The position numbers and the translations under genes were made by a program. From NCBI RefSeq assembly GCF_006974145.1, contig NZ_CP039456.1, positions 1,704,001 to 1,768,000 of the forward strand: a stretch of DNA of 64,000 nucleotides, given 5' to 3'. Below, one piece after another: positions 15,856 through 24,219 of the stretch. Numbering within the stretch: the first letter of the stretch is position 1; the number at the start of each line of letters is the position of its first letter. The notes beneath the pieces were generated by a model. It was not told the origin of the DNA. It searched no databases and saw only the letters and a program-made list of their open reading frames with translations. This DNA is from Changchengzhania lutea. GTDB taxonomy: Bacteria; Bacteroidota; Bacteroidia; Flavobacteriales; Flavobacteriaceae.

Positions 15856-17331
15856 ATGAAAGAAAATTTCAATAATAAATTCAGTCAAAAGGTTAAGGAT
15901 GTCTTTGAAAATAGACAAGAACCTTACAACCCGGAAGATTGGGAAAAACTCAAAGCAAAAAAGGATGAAAATAAGGATCGTTTCTTGTTTTGGTTCTTTC
16001 GTAAATATGCTGCGGTTATTTTACTTTTCATAATAATTGGCGGGACAGGTGGACTGTTATTATATAATACACTTCAAAACACAACTACACCAATTAATGA
16101 TGAAGGAGAGATAATTATTGGGAATACCAACTCAAATAATAAATCAAATAAAAATATTAACGACTCGATTAATCAGGATTCTCTAAAAAACCCAATTTAT
16201 AATTCGTATAAAAAAAATATTGAAAATATCATTAATGAAAGTAAAAATAATATTACCAAAACCGATGGTAAAGATGATATAAAAAATAATGGGAAAGAGA
16301 ATAATAAAACAAATAGAAAGAACTTAAATAATAATCTAAATCAAATAAGTGAAAAGAAAAGGGTAAATAAAAGCAATGCTATTGTTTCCATTCAACAAAA
16401 GAACAATAATCAAAAGAAGAAACTCTTATCAGAACAGATTACAAATTCTAGAGATGAAAAAGATAGTGTTAATACCCTGATCAACAAATCTAAAGTTGTT
16501 ACTGCCAATTTGGACTTGCCTAAAGCCTTAAAGAAATTACAAAAGATTGATTCGACGGATATTATTAATCAAAAAATACTGATAGCAGACTCAAATAAAT
16601 CAGCACCTCTTGATTCTCTCTCTAAAAAAGATATCAATTCGGAATTAGAAAAAATGAATGTAGATAAGATTAAAAATAATGCTGTTACGTTTAGTCTTGC
16701 AATTTCACCAAATATAAATTATGATCAAGCAAATCAAAACACCAATATTGGTCTGGGAGGAGGGGTTTTATTGGAGATCCCCTTTTTTAAAAATTTTGAA
16801 ATTTACACAGGTTTATTAGTAACCAATCAAAAAATAAATTTTCAGGAGAATGCCTTACAGGAAATTGCAAGTGGTGCCCAATTAAAATCTAAAGAAGCTG
16901 TTTTAACTGGGTTAGATATACCTATCAATTTAAAATATAATTTTGAAATGAATAATAACAAAATGTTTGTGGCGGTCGGATTATCTTCTGTAACCTATCT
17001 TAAAGAAAATGTTGAATCTACATTCCAGGTGAGTAATACTGTTCTTATAGAAACTGTTGATAATTTTGATAATCCAATAATATTATCTAATATAGAAAAC
17101 ACATTCGAAAAGGAAACAGAAACCCTGGGTTCGTTTAACAACTTTCATTTTGGAAAAATCATTAATCTTTCTTTTGGAGTAGAATTGCCATTTAAAAGTA
17201 GTCGTCAGTCTCTAATTATCGAACCGTATTTCAAATATTCATTAGAGCCTTTAACTAGTGAGCAAATTAATTTTTCCAGTGGTGGAATCAACTTAAAATT
17301 AAATTTTAATAGTAGGAATAAATCTAAATGA
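15856..17331 (+). CDS. Anti-sigma-like membrane protein with low-complexity linker and beta-barrel-like C-terminal region
   Basis: A 491-aa protein starting one base after the sigma stop. Residues 1-47 are a short cytoplasmic segment (SQKVKDVFENRQEPYNPEDWEKLKAK, found in many Bacteroidota proteins encoded next to ECF sigmas). A membrane helix follows at about 50-72 (AVILLFIIIGGTGGLLLYN). Residues of about 80-270 are a low-complexity Asn/Lys/Ser/Asp-rich stretch, and about 275-491 form a strand-rich domain (SLAISPNINYD, NIGLGGGVLLEIPF, INLKLNF) resembling small outer-membrane barrels such as PorT-like proteins. It probably controls the sigma factor in response to the envelope. The barrel-like part may sit in or contact the outer membrane; this is inferred from pattern only. 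Confidence 0.7.
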   Translation: MKENFNNKFSQKVKDVFENRQEPYNPEDWEKLKAKKDENKDRFLFWFFRKYAAVILLFIIIGGTGGLLLYNTLQNTTTPINDEGEIIIGNTNSNNKSNKNINDSINQDSLKNPIYNSYKKNIENIINESKNNITKTDGKDDIKNNGKENNKTNRKNLNNNLNQISEKKRVNKSNAIVSIQQKNNNQKKKLLSEQITNSRDEKDSVNTLINKSKVVTANLDLPKALKKLQKIDSTDIINQKILIADSNKSAPLDSLSKKDINSELEKMNVDKIKNNAVTFSLAISPNINYDQANQNTNIGLGGGVLLEIPFFKNFEIYTGLLVTNQKINFQENALQEIASGAQLKSKEAVLTGLDIPINLKYNFEMNNNKMFVAVGLSSVTYLKENVESTFQVSNTVLIETVDNFDNPIILSNIENTFEKETETLGSFNNFHFGKIINLSFGVELPFKSSRQSLIIEPYFKYSLEPLTSEQINFSSGGINLKLNFNSRNKSK

Positions 17332-17803
17332 AAAAATCGGAAAGACTTTAACGACACTATTCTAAAAAGTGTGTAAGTTCCATTTTGTTGTTTAGCCTTA
17401 TTTCAGGACAGGGTCATACTTACTTTCAACTGGTTATTTTAGTTTGAATGAATGGCTTTCCTTATCATACTGCAAAGAACCATTTGGAATACTGGATTAA
17501 TCAGAACCCGATAAAAATACAGATATTATTTAAACGAATGCTTTTTTATAAGGATTTGATATTGGAATACGTATATCTTAAGTTCCTATGCTAGTGCTTA
17601 TTTATTGGAAATATTCTAGTGTTAGAAATTTTCAGGATGACGATACTGTTTTAGATAACGACTAGACAGGGTTTATTGGTTAATGGCACTCGTTATAAAC
17701 GAGCGCTAGCATAGGGACTTACAGATTCGAACTCTTTTAAGATTCAATACGAGGCTTAATTGTTAGGTGTGCTATTAATCTAGAAGCAGACCGTAAAAAA
17801 CAC
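17332..17803. other. Gene-free spacer with inverted-repeat remnant
   Basis: No intact gene. Near its start the 5-bp complement ACACT/AGTGT flanks ATTCTAAAA (17355-17373). At 17579-17598 and 17702-17721 there is a 20-bp inverted repeat (18 of 20 matching), and a small palindrome CTCGTT-ATA-AACGAG lies at 17689-17703. The frames in between are full of stops. It looks like a decayed mobile element or MITE. Confidence 0.5.
17579..17721. repeat. 143-bp element bounded by 20-bp imperfect inverted repeats
   Basis: The left end TAAGTTCCTATGCTAGTGCT and the reverse complement of the right end TAAGTCCCTATGCTAGCGCT differ at two positions. The interior has no reading frame. This is consistent with a small non-autonomous element or the ends of a deleted insertion sequence; no clear target duplication was found. 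Confidence 0.5.
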
Positions 17804-17833
17804 AAAAACCTTTCAATTTCTCGAAAGGTTTTT
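17804..17833. terminator. Hairpin terminator between the anti-sigma-like and AraC genes
   Basis: AAAAACCTTTC pairs perfectly with GAAAGGTTTTT across an 8-base loop. The T-run on the right and A-run on the left make it usable in both directions. It lies about 40 bp beyond the stop of the minus-strand AraC gene, which it most likely terminates. Confidence 0.75.
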
Positions 17834-17871
17834 ATTCAATTTGCTATTAAATTGATTCAGGGGTAAGACTA

Positions 17872-18900
17872 TTATTTTTCCACTAGGGGTGTGAAACTCT
17901 TTTTCTTAAACTGTTTAGGGCTATAGCCGTATTCCTTTTTAAAGATCTTGCAAAAATAACTTCGGCTTGTAAAACCAATAGTATAAACAATTTCAGATAT
18001 ATTTAAGTCGGTCGTTTTTAGAAGATGTTCGGCTTTTTTCAAGCGTACAAACCGAATATGCTCCGATACCGTTCTATTAAACATGGCTTTAAAACCAAGC
18101 TGTAATTTAGAGGGTGATAGCCCCGAACTTCTGCACAACATATTAACGGTATAGTCGTCTTCAGGATTCGCTATTATGTCTTCTCCCAAGGACTGTACCT
18201 TTTCAAGCTCAGAATCTGTAAGGTTCGATTGTGACATAGACGCCATTGTGCTCTCATATATTTGTTTGATATGATTCGCGAAAATGAGATAACTAGCACC
18301 TTCAAATCTCATGAATTCTGTTATCGCATTGTTTTCAGTAGAAGGGAACAATTGGTTAACGTACTCTACAATTTCTAAATTGTAAAATTTTAAATGTAAT
18401 TTATTCCCCTTCTTTTCAATACTTCTAAGCAAACTCAACAGTTTGGATTTAGGAGCATTTTTAGTGCCATTCACATCCTTAAAATAGACCGCTTTATCAA
18501 TACATATTACGCTAAACGTGGTTTCACATCCGGCTTTTATTAAAATAAAATTCTGGAAATTGTGCTCACTCTCTACAGCTGCAGTCTGCTGTTTGGCAAG
18601 CGTATTTGTGGTATGCGAGTTGCAGGATGCGTAAGAGAAAGAGCCATTTAAGCAAGAAATAAAATTTAAAAGCTCAGATTTGGATTGACCAATATTAAAG
18701 ATAAAGCTACTTGTTAAATGTACATTGGCAAAAATACTTACCAAGCCTTTACCAAACTTTAAAAAGCGGAAGTGACCTTTACCGTTTTCGTTATCAAAAT
18801 ATAATGTTTTGATGCCATTTATTTCTTCAATATGTCCACCAAGACTAGATTGAAGATCCGTCAAATTAAATAATAATTTACTCGTATTAGAACTAGACAT
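17872..18900 (-). CDS. AraC-family transcriptional regulator, paralogue 1
   Basis: A 342-aa regulator. The C-terminal ~100 residues hold two helix-turn-helix units typical of AraC/XylS proteins (VNMLCRSSGLSPSKLQLGFKAMF, then LNISEIVYTIGFTSRSYFCKIFKKEYGYSPKQFKK). The N-terminal ~230 residues have no recognised sensor motif; they begin with a short beta-rich block (DNENGKGHFRFLKFGKGLVSIF) shared with the three other AraC genes nearby. It is monocistronic. The inducer and targets are unknown; being first of a set of four paralogues suggests a family with related effectors. Confidence 0.85.
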   Translation of the reverse strand: MSSSNTSKLLFNLTDLQSSLGGHIEEINGIKTLYFDNENGKGHFRFLKFGKGLVSIFANVHLTSSFIFNIGQSKSELLNFISCLNGSFSYASCNSHTTNTLAKQQTAAVESEHNFQNFILIKAGCETTFSVICIDKAVYFKDVNGTKNAPKSKLLSLLRSIEKKGNKLHLKFYNLEIVEYVNQLFPSTENNAITEFMRFEGASYLIFANHIKQIYESTMASMSQSNLTDSELEKVQSLGEDIIANPEDDYTVNMLCRSSGLSPSKLQLGFKAMFNRTVSEHIRFVRLKKAEHLLKTTDLNISEIVYTIGFTSRSYFCKIFKKEYGYSPKQFKKKSFTPLVEK

Positions 18901-19197
18901 AATTATTTAAGCAGATAATGGGTTTTATAACCTTAATACAAGGATATACTGCAAAAGTATAGACACCACCTAAGCTTGATTGCCGTTTTAAAGAAATACT
19001 TTAACATTAAGCGGTTTTTTGGGCTTATTTTGCTCATATTTGAAAAATATTAGCTTCTAAATAGTTGAAATTTAACTTTTTAAAACAAAACGTTGACGTT
19101 AAACAGGATATTTCGCTTTATCAAATGAGTTCGATATTAATTGAAAGGGGATAATCTAAACGATGATATTTCATTTATTTTGTATAAAAAAGTAACC

Positions 19198-19920
19198 ATG
19201 TGTTATAAAATATCAAATACAGCAGACAGAACGGCGATTGAGAGGTCTTTTGATATTTCATTTAAATATCCTAAACTTCACAAACCTAAACCTGTTATAA
19301 ATGGTTTAGCAGAATCTTCTGTGCTTACCATAAATCAAAACAACCAAAGCGAAGTAACCTTAGCTATTTGGGGTTTATTACCAGAATCTTTTCAAGAAGA
19401 TTGGCAAGTGTACCAGGACATAAAAAACACGCTTAATATTGATGTAGAGGAAATCGATCAGAATTCAGACTATATTGACGCATTGCAACATAGACGTTGC
19501 ATTGTTATAGTTACAGGATTCTTTACCTATTATTTACATGATGGCGAATTATACCCATATTATGTATATTCTGAAACAGAAGAACCTTTTGGATTAGCTG
19601 CTGTTTACAACGAACTTGAAGATGGCTTTACTACAGCTTCCATATTGGTGTCTGAAGCTAATGATTTTATAAAAAAAATACATAATGCAGATGCGCTCAT
19701 GCCCGTAATTTTAAACAAAGACGATCATAATTTATGGTTGGATGCTAAAACAGAAAGCACAGACCTGGAACTCCTGTTCCATACGCCTAACCAATTAAAG
19801 CTTACAGCGCACCCTATTGCTAAAGAGTTTCACAAGTCTGATATTATATACGATTCTGTATTAGACCCAGTAGAGTACAAAAACATACCAAACATTAAGC
19901 GCATTAGAAGAATGGACTAA
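19198..19920 (+). CDS. SRAP (HMCES/YedK) family protein with altered active site
   Basis: A 240-aa protein related to SOS-response-associated peptidases, which use Cys2 to crosslink abasic sites in single-stranded DNA. The ATG at 19198 is chosen because it places Cys at position 2 (MCYKIS), essential in the family. Asn80 (TLNIDVEEI) and His162 (KKIHNADALMPVIL) align with the other active-site residues. The usual GFYEW/GFFEW motif reads GFFTYY, so the catalytic Glu is Thr110, and the Arg of the usual NARAET motif is Asp. It may still form a DNA-protein crosslink but self-reverse it poorly, or it may have diverged. It sits among AraC regulators. Confidence 0.8.
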   Translation: MCYKISNTADRTAIERSFDISFKYPKLHKPKPVINGLAESSVLTINQNNQSEVTLAIWGLLPESFQEDWQVYQDIKNTLNIDVEEIDQNSDYIDALQHRRCIVIVTGFFTYYLHDGELYPYYVYSETEEPFGLAAVYNELEDGFTTASILVSEANDFIKKIHNADALMPVILNKDDHNLWLDAKTESTDLELLFHTPNQLKLTAHPIAKEFHKSDIIYDSVLDPVEYKNIPNIKRIRRMD

Positions 19921-19932
19921 TGCCAATTATAT

Positions 19933-20958
19933 TTATTTACTAACGCTCTTGATTTCTGTTCTATATTGACTAGGGAGAATACCATAGCGTTCAATAAAAA
20001 TCTTGCTAAAGTAACTTCTGCTGCGTAAACCAATACCATACACAATTTCAGAAATGGTTAAATCTGTTTTTAGCAATTGATCTCTAGCCACCTCAAGTTT
20101 TAAATCTCTAATATATTCGTTTACAGATTTTGAAAAAAGAACCTGAAACCCTGATTGTAGTTTCTTGGGGCCTAATCCTGATAGTGTGGATAAAGCTGTT
20201 ACTGAAAGCGGTTCAGACAAGTTATCTGAAATATAACTGGTAAGTTCATGAATTTTTTTGATATGACTTGACGACAAGGTATCTGGCAGAACGGTTTTGC
20301 TTTGGAAATTCTGATGTTCAAGTATTTGCATGGCCATGATTAAGTTAATTTGGCCTTCAATGGACAAGGTTCTAATAATACCCTCATCGTGTGAATTAGA
20401 CATCTGTTTAATCTGATCAGCGATTTTGAGATTGTAATTTCCCAAATGCTGATAAGAGACGGTGTCATTTTCTTTATTAAAAAGCTGACTTAAAACCTTG
20501 TCTAAATACTTAATATTATTATTTTTCTTGCCTAAATAGTCTGAAGTATCTAATTGAATGATGTTTGTTTTTACCGCTTTATCTTTAGGGAATACAAATG
20601 TTTTTCGCTTTGCCTTCTTATCGGAAATGATAATGTTTTGGTAACGATTAAATGTTGAGAGTTCTTTATTGGTGCTATAGCCAAATTCTAAACTACCTTC
20701 TGACACAAAAATAAATTCTACAAGTTTTCTATTCTGGGAAACAAAAATGATTTTCGTCACTTCTTTAAATGTAACATCAAAATCTATTAAAGACAGTCCC
20801 CAATCAAAATCGATTCCTCTAATGACACCATGACCATATTTATTGTCGAATGTTAAAGTAAATTCACCACATGATGAAACAACATGTCCATCCAATACCT
20901 CACTTAATTGGCGTATGGTATTTTCGGTATTTGAGTTTTTAATAACAATTTCATGCAT
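19933..20958 (-). CDS. AraC-family transcriptional regulator, paralogue 2
   Basis: A 341-aa regulator with the same architecture as its neighbours. The N-terminal part carries FDNKYGHGVIRGIDFDWGLS and FVSEGSLEFGYST. The C-terminal double helix-turn-helix has LSVTALSTLSGLGPKKLQSGFQVLF and LTISEIVYGIGLRSRSYFSKIFIERYGILPSQYR. It converges on the SRAP gene with 12 bp between stops, so it is transcribed independently. Sequence similarity to the other three extends over the whole length, not just the DNA-binding domain. The ligand is unknown. Confidence 0.85.
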   Translation of the reverse strand: MHEIVIKNSNTENTIRQLSEVLDGHVVSSCGEFTLTFDNKYGHGVIRGIDFDWGLSLIDFDVTFKEVTKIIFVSQNRKLVEFIFVSEGSLEFGYSTNKELSTFNRYQNIIISDKKAKRKTFVFPKDKAVKTNIIQLDTSDYLGKKNNNIKYLDKVLSQLFNKENDTVSYQHLGNYNLKIADQIKQMSNSHDEGIIRTLSIEGQINLIMAMQILEHQNFQSKTVLPDTLSSSHIKKIHELTSYISDNLSEPLSVTALSTLSGLGPKKLQSGFQVLFSKSVNEYIRDLKLEVARDQLLKTDLTISEIVYGIGLRSRSYFSKIFIERYGILPSQYRTEIKSVSK

Positions 20959-21098
20959 AACTTGATGGTGAAATTTTTATTCATTTCAGCATACAAAGAA
21001 CTGGATATTGTCAATTAGTGTTTAGCGATTCTGAAAGATAAATTAACACTATTGGGCACAAAAAGAACTCAAAAGGGCAAAAATTTGGTTACAAAATA

Positions 21099-22130
21099 CT
21101 ATGCAGATTTCTCCTTTCTGGATTTAATCATGTAGGCTTTTGGTGAAATACCATATTTTTTTTTGAAGATTTTGGAGAAGTAACTTCTGGAATTTATCCC
21201 TATTTTATAGGTGATTTGGGTGATGTTTAAACCCGTAGTTTCCATCAATTTACGGGCTTTCTCTAGTCTGTAATCTCTTATAAATTCTTTTACCGAAGCG
21301 TCATATAAATGTTTAAAGCCATTTTGAAGTGCGTTTTGGTTTAAACCCACGCGTTTGGCCAGTACTGTAATATTGGCTACGGTGTCAAGTTCTGTTTTAA
21401 TAATATCAACAGCCTTCTCAATACTTTTAATGGTAGATTGTCGTAATATCTTTCTGTTTTCAGGGCCGTTTAAATCATCAAGGTACTGTTTAAGCTGACT
21501 CATGACAATAGCATATGTTTTACCTTCCAGAAATACCGATTTCATAAAGCCTTCCAATTCGCATTCAACACATTCATCTAAATCCTGAGCGATATCTAAA
21601 CTATAGTTTCCCTTATAATAAAATTTGTTGACGCCATTAACATCTCTAAACATGCTTATTAAATCATCATCCATTTCAGATAAAAACGTCTCAATCTTTT
21701 CTTCAAATTCCTTTCTATTAATTTCTATAGTAAATAAACAAACAGACTTGTTTGCAGGTATTTTAAAGGTGTGATTGTTTTTAGGCGCACTAGCCACAAT
21801 AGCACTTTCAAGACGGCCTATACTATGTAAATCGTCATCCTGTTCAAAACTGTGCTTAATGGAAGACTCTCTATTGAATATAAATTTTAATGGATGTACA
21901 ATGTCGTGCTCAAATTCAAGTATAAGTTCTTTTTTCAATGAAAAATCGATATCTACCACACCAACACCATGTTCAAAAGTGGTGGTTTTAATGTAGCCTT
22001 TTCCAAATTCTTTAGGAATATTTAAGCAATGCTCATTCTGTGATTCATGATAATCGACTTTGAGCAGTTTAGCCATATCTATTACAATTTGACTAACATC
22101 AGTGTCATTAATTTTTAAAGTTGTCTTCAA
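21099..22130 (-). CDS. AraC-family transcriptional regulator, paralogue 3
   Basis: A 343-aa regulator. The frame opens with TTG (MKTTLKINDTDVSQ); no ATG gives a full N-terminal domain, so TTG is kept. The N-terminal block IPKEFGKGYIKTTTFEHGVGVVDIDFSL matches those of the other paralogues. The C-terminal part has ITVLAKRVGLNQNALQNGFKHLY and LNITQITYKIGINSRSYFSKIFKKKYGISPKAY. The 140-bp gap to paralogue 2 and the opposite-strand SRAP gene beyond it argue against a shared transcript with later genes. Target genes may include the ferritin-like and hemerythrin genes next door; this is a guess from position. Confidence 0.85.
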   Translation of the reverse strand: MKTTLKINDTDVSQIVIDMAKLLKVDYHESQNEHCLNIPKEFGKGYIKTTTFEHGVGVVDIDFSLKKELILEFEHDIVHPLKFIFNRESSIKHSFEQDDDLHSIGRLESAIVASAPKNNHTFKIPANKSVCLFTIEINRKEFEEKIETFLSEMDDDLISMFRDVNGVNKFYYKGNYSLDIAQDLDECVECELEGFMKSVFLEGKTYAIVMSQLKQYLDDLNGPENRKILRQSTIKSIEKAVDIIKTELDTVANITVLAKRVGLNQNALQNGFKHLYDASVKEFIRDYRLEKARKLMETTGLNITQITYKIGINSRSYFSKIFKKKYGISPKAYMIKSRKEKSA

Positions 22131-22205
22131 AGGGATAGCAAATAAGGGTTTTTACAATCTTATAAAGATAGTTTAATTTAATTAGCAAATAAAAATTTTA
22201 AAAAA

Positions 22206-22235
22206 AAAGACCTTGATATTTATATCAAGGTCTTT
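22206..22235 (-). terminator. Terminator of ferritin-like gene
   Basis: AAAGACCTTGATA pairs with TATCAAGGTCTTT over a 4-base loop, preceded on the plus strand by a run of A, i.e. a U-tract for minus-strand transcripts. It lies 38 bp past the stop of the ferritin-like gene. Confidence 0.85.
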
Positions 22236-22272
22236 CCGAATAACCAAATTCTAACTACCAACCACAAACTAA

Positions 22273-22728
22273 CTAACTAATGTCTTCTAGTCTTTTAATT
22301 TTGTTTAAATCGCTTTGGATTTGACTCCATTGATTTTTTAATATTGAGGCCGTTCGTTCAGGAAAACGAGGCTCGTTATCGCTTAAGGCGTCTTCATAAT
22401 CGTCCAACGCAGCTCTTTCTCCAGTTATGGCAGCTTCTAACATAGACTCATCATTATCTGAAGAGAACAGTGCTTTAGTATCCATCCAAGTTCTGTGTAA
22501 GGCTCCAGTAACGCTTCCTCCTTTGTCAGGTTCTTGACCGTAAGTTTTTAATTCACTTTTTATCTCGTGTCCGAAAGAATTTCTTTCTGCTGCTTTTCTA
22601 TTAAAAAAACGTTTCAAGCTGTCTGATTTCGCATTTTCTGCCGCTTTACGATATCCTTTTTCTGCATCGTAATTCTTCTCTAATAAGTCATTTAACTTAT
22701 TTCCTACTTCTTCTGTATAATCGTACAT
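22273..22728 (-). CDS. PA2169-like four-helix ferritin-superfamily protein (DUF2383)
   Basis: A 151-aa, highly charged all-helical protein (TEEVGNKLNDLLEKNYDAEKGYRKAAENAKS, LKRFFNRKAAERNSFGHEIK, AAITGERAALDDYEDAL). The repeated E-x6-Y and E-x-x-H spacing resembles the four-helix bundle of DUF2383/PA2169 proteins, a ferritin-superfamily group tied to stress and stationary phase. No signal peptide, so it is cytoplasmic. It is a single-gene unit with its own terminator. Metal binding is likely from the family but the ligands are not certain here. Confidence 0.75.
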   Translation of the reverse strand: MYDYTEEVGNKLNDLLEKNYDAEKGYRKAAENAKSDSLKRFFNRKAAERNSFGHEIKSELKTYGQEPDKGGSVTGALHRTWMDTKALFSSDNDESMLEAAITGERAALDDYEDALSDNEPRFPERTASILKNQWSQIQSDLNKIKRLEDIS

Positions 22729-22903
22729 AATATGTTTTTATTTAAAAATTACAGGTATGTTCTTTTTTGATGCCTACCCTTTAACATCATTATGTTTTGC
22801 TTACAGTGTAAATTTACAACCATAATGCGCTCTAACTTTGTTCATTTAATATGGATTTTGACTCATATAAATTTTAAGGGCTTTTTAACATTTTCGAGCG
22901 ATT

Positions 22904-23344
22904 TTACTTCTTTCTACAATCGCTCATATAAGCATTATAGTTGTCTGCTAATGTTGTTTTTTGAGATTCGGATAATACTTTTCCAGCAAGTTGAAAAAAG
23001 GTATGTTCTTCGTCTTCTAAATGATGCTCTACTTTTTCTTTTAAATTTTTGGCATACTTTAACCACGCAGACGAATCGTAATCTGTTTTTTCTAAGGTTT
23101 CAACAATTTCATCTATCTCATGGTGTTCAGCTACTCCATGTCTAGCGTGTGGTTGTGTTTTATCGATATCGATTAACGGCGAGTAAAAATGACGTTCTTC
23201 ACCATTTGCATGAATTTCCAGTTCGTGCTTCAAGGCTTTAAATGCTCGGTCCCTGGTTTTAGAGTCTCCTTCGGTTTGAACTAATACCTCTAATAATTGT
23301 CTTTGTATATCGTGGTCTTTTCTTAAGCTTTCAAAAATATTCAT
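22904..23344 (-). CDS. Hemerythrin-like domain protein
   Basis: A 146-aa cytoplasmic protein with the histidine/acid pattern of a di-iron hemerythrin bundle: LRKDHDIQRQ near the N-terminus, EIHANGEERHFYSPL, HGVAEHHEIDEIVETL, and VEHHLEDEEHTFFQLAG. Such proteins bind O2 or NO or store iron, and many respond to oxidative or nitrosative stress. A terminator for the upstream lipoprotein gene ends only about 30 bp before its ATG, so its promoter must overlap that hairpin or it is expressed by read-through. Its neighbours support a stress role. Confidence 0.85.
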   Translation of the reverse strand: MNIFESLRKDHDIQRQLLEVLVQTEGDSKTRDRAFKALKHELEIHANGEERHFYSPLIDIDKTQPHARHGVAEHHEIDEIVETLEKTDYDSSAWLKYAKNLKEKVEHHLEDEEHTFFQLAGKVLSESQKTTLADNYNAYMSDCRKK

Positions 23345-23374
23345 TGTGATTGTGTTTTTAGTTATTTGATAAAA

Positions 23375-23408
23375 AAAAGTGACTTGAGCATAAGCCTAAG
23401 TCACTTTT
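23375..23408 (-). terminator. Terminator between the lipoprotein and hemerythrin genes
   Basis: AAAAGTGACTT pairs with AAGTCACTTTT around a 12-base loop; the A-run on the plus strand supplies a U-tract for minus-strand transcripts from the lipoprotein gene. Confidence 0.75.
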
Positions 23409-23436
23409 AAATAATTTATAGTGTAATGGGTTTATG

Positions 23437-24021
23437 CTAGTCTGAGTATATTTCTCTGTAACCTTCAACCATTTTTTCAACGTCTTTCATACTAGAATAG
23501 TATTTATAAGAACTGTTAAAAACTCTATTCGGTCTTTCACCAACTATAATGTGCTTTACATTTAAATCTGGTGCATTTAAGGTCAGTTGATCTGAGATAC
23601 GTAATTTTTTATCACCTAATGTGGTTTCTTTTTTCTCAAGTTCAGAAACTACAATGATATTATTTTTACTAGCATATACTTTTTTAATCTCAATTTCATG
23701 CTCTGTACCATCTACTTCTGCTTCAACTCTAATTGTTCGTTCCTCTTTGTCTCCAAATTCGTCAGGCATATCTACGTCTACATAAGGCACTTCTACTTCT
23801 ACCTCTTCCATTACAACAACCACTTTAGGTACTTTTACCATTTTAGTTCTTGTTCCTACATTCACATCTGCCCAGTCCACATCAAAAGAAGGTAATTGTC
23901 CTGATTCTGCGTCGATATCTAAATCTACTTCTGGTAATTCAGCTTCTTTAGTTTGATCTATTTTGCAACTTGTAGCGAATAATAAGGCTACTGTTGACAT
24001 TGCTAATATTGTTTTTTTCAT
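23437..24021 (-). CDS. Acidic lipoprotein of unknown function
   Basis: A 194-aa exported lipoprotein (signal peptide with lipobox FATSC, Cys at about 19). The first half of the mature protein is extremely rich in Asp, Glu and Val (PEVDLDIDAESGQLPSFDVD, VPKVVVVMEEVEVEVPYVDV), an alternating pattern that could form beta strands or bind cations. The second half (residues of about 120-194) looks globular and ends KDVEKMVEGYREIYSD. I recognise no family function. The acidic composition and location beside ferritin-like and hemerythrin genes leave metal binding open, without direct evidence. Confidence 0.7.
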   Translation of the reverse strand: MKKTILAMSTVALLFATSCKIDQTKEAELPEVDLDIDAESGQLPSFDVDWADVNVGTRTKMVKVPKVVVVMEEVEVEVPYVDVDMPDEFGDKEERTIRVEAEVDGTEHEIEIKKVYASKNNIIVVSELEKKETTLGDKKLRISDQLTLNAPDLNVKHIIVGERPNRVFNSSYKYYSSMKDVEKMVEGYREIYSD

Positions 24022-24219
24022 AATCGATATTTTAATTAGTTAATTAATCGTTACAGCAAAATTAAGCCCTTAATTCAAGAGGACTTTGCTCTAAAGGATT
24101 ATATCTTAACTCAAACAAGCAGTCTATTATTATGGAATATATAAACTTACTTTCACATGCTTTTTTTGATTAATTTTGCAAAGGTTGGATTTTATATAGC
24201 TCCACATCCTAATAACATT

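Noticed and set aside
17338-17400. A possible insertion-sequence end around GACACTATTCTAAAAAGTGTG
   Set aside because: Only a 5-bp complement, with no partner end or transposase fragment that I could recognise.
22729-22903. A possible small gene between the ferritin-like and hemerythrin genes on the plus strand
   Set aside because: The frame runs antisense into the hemerythrin gene and is Phe/Leu/His-rich, as antisense of AT-rich genes usually is.
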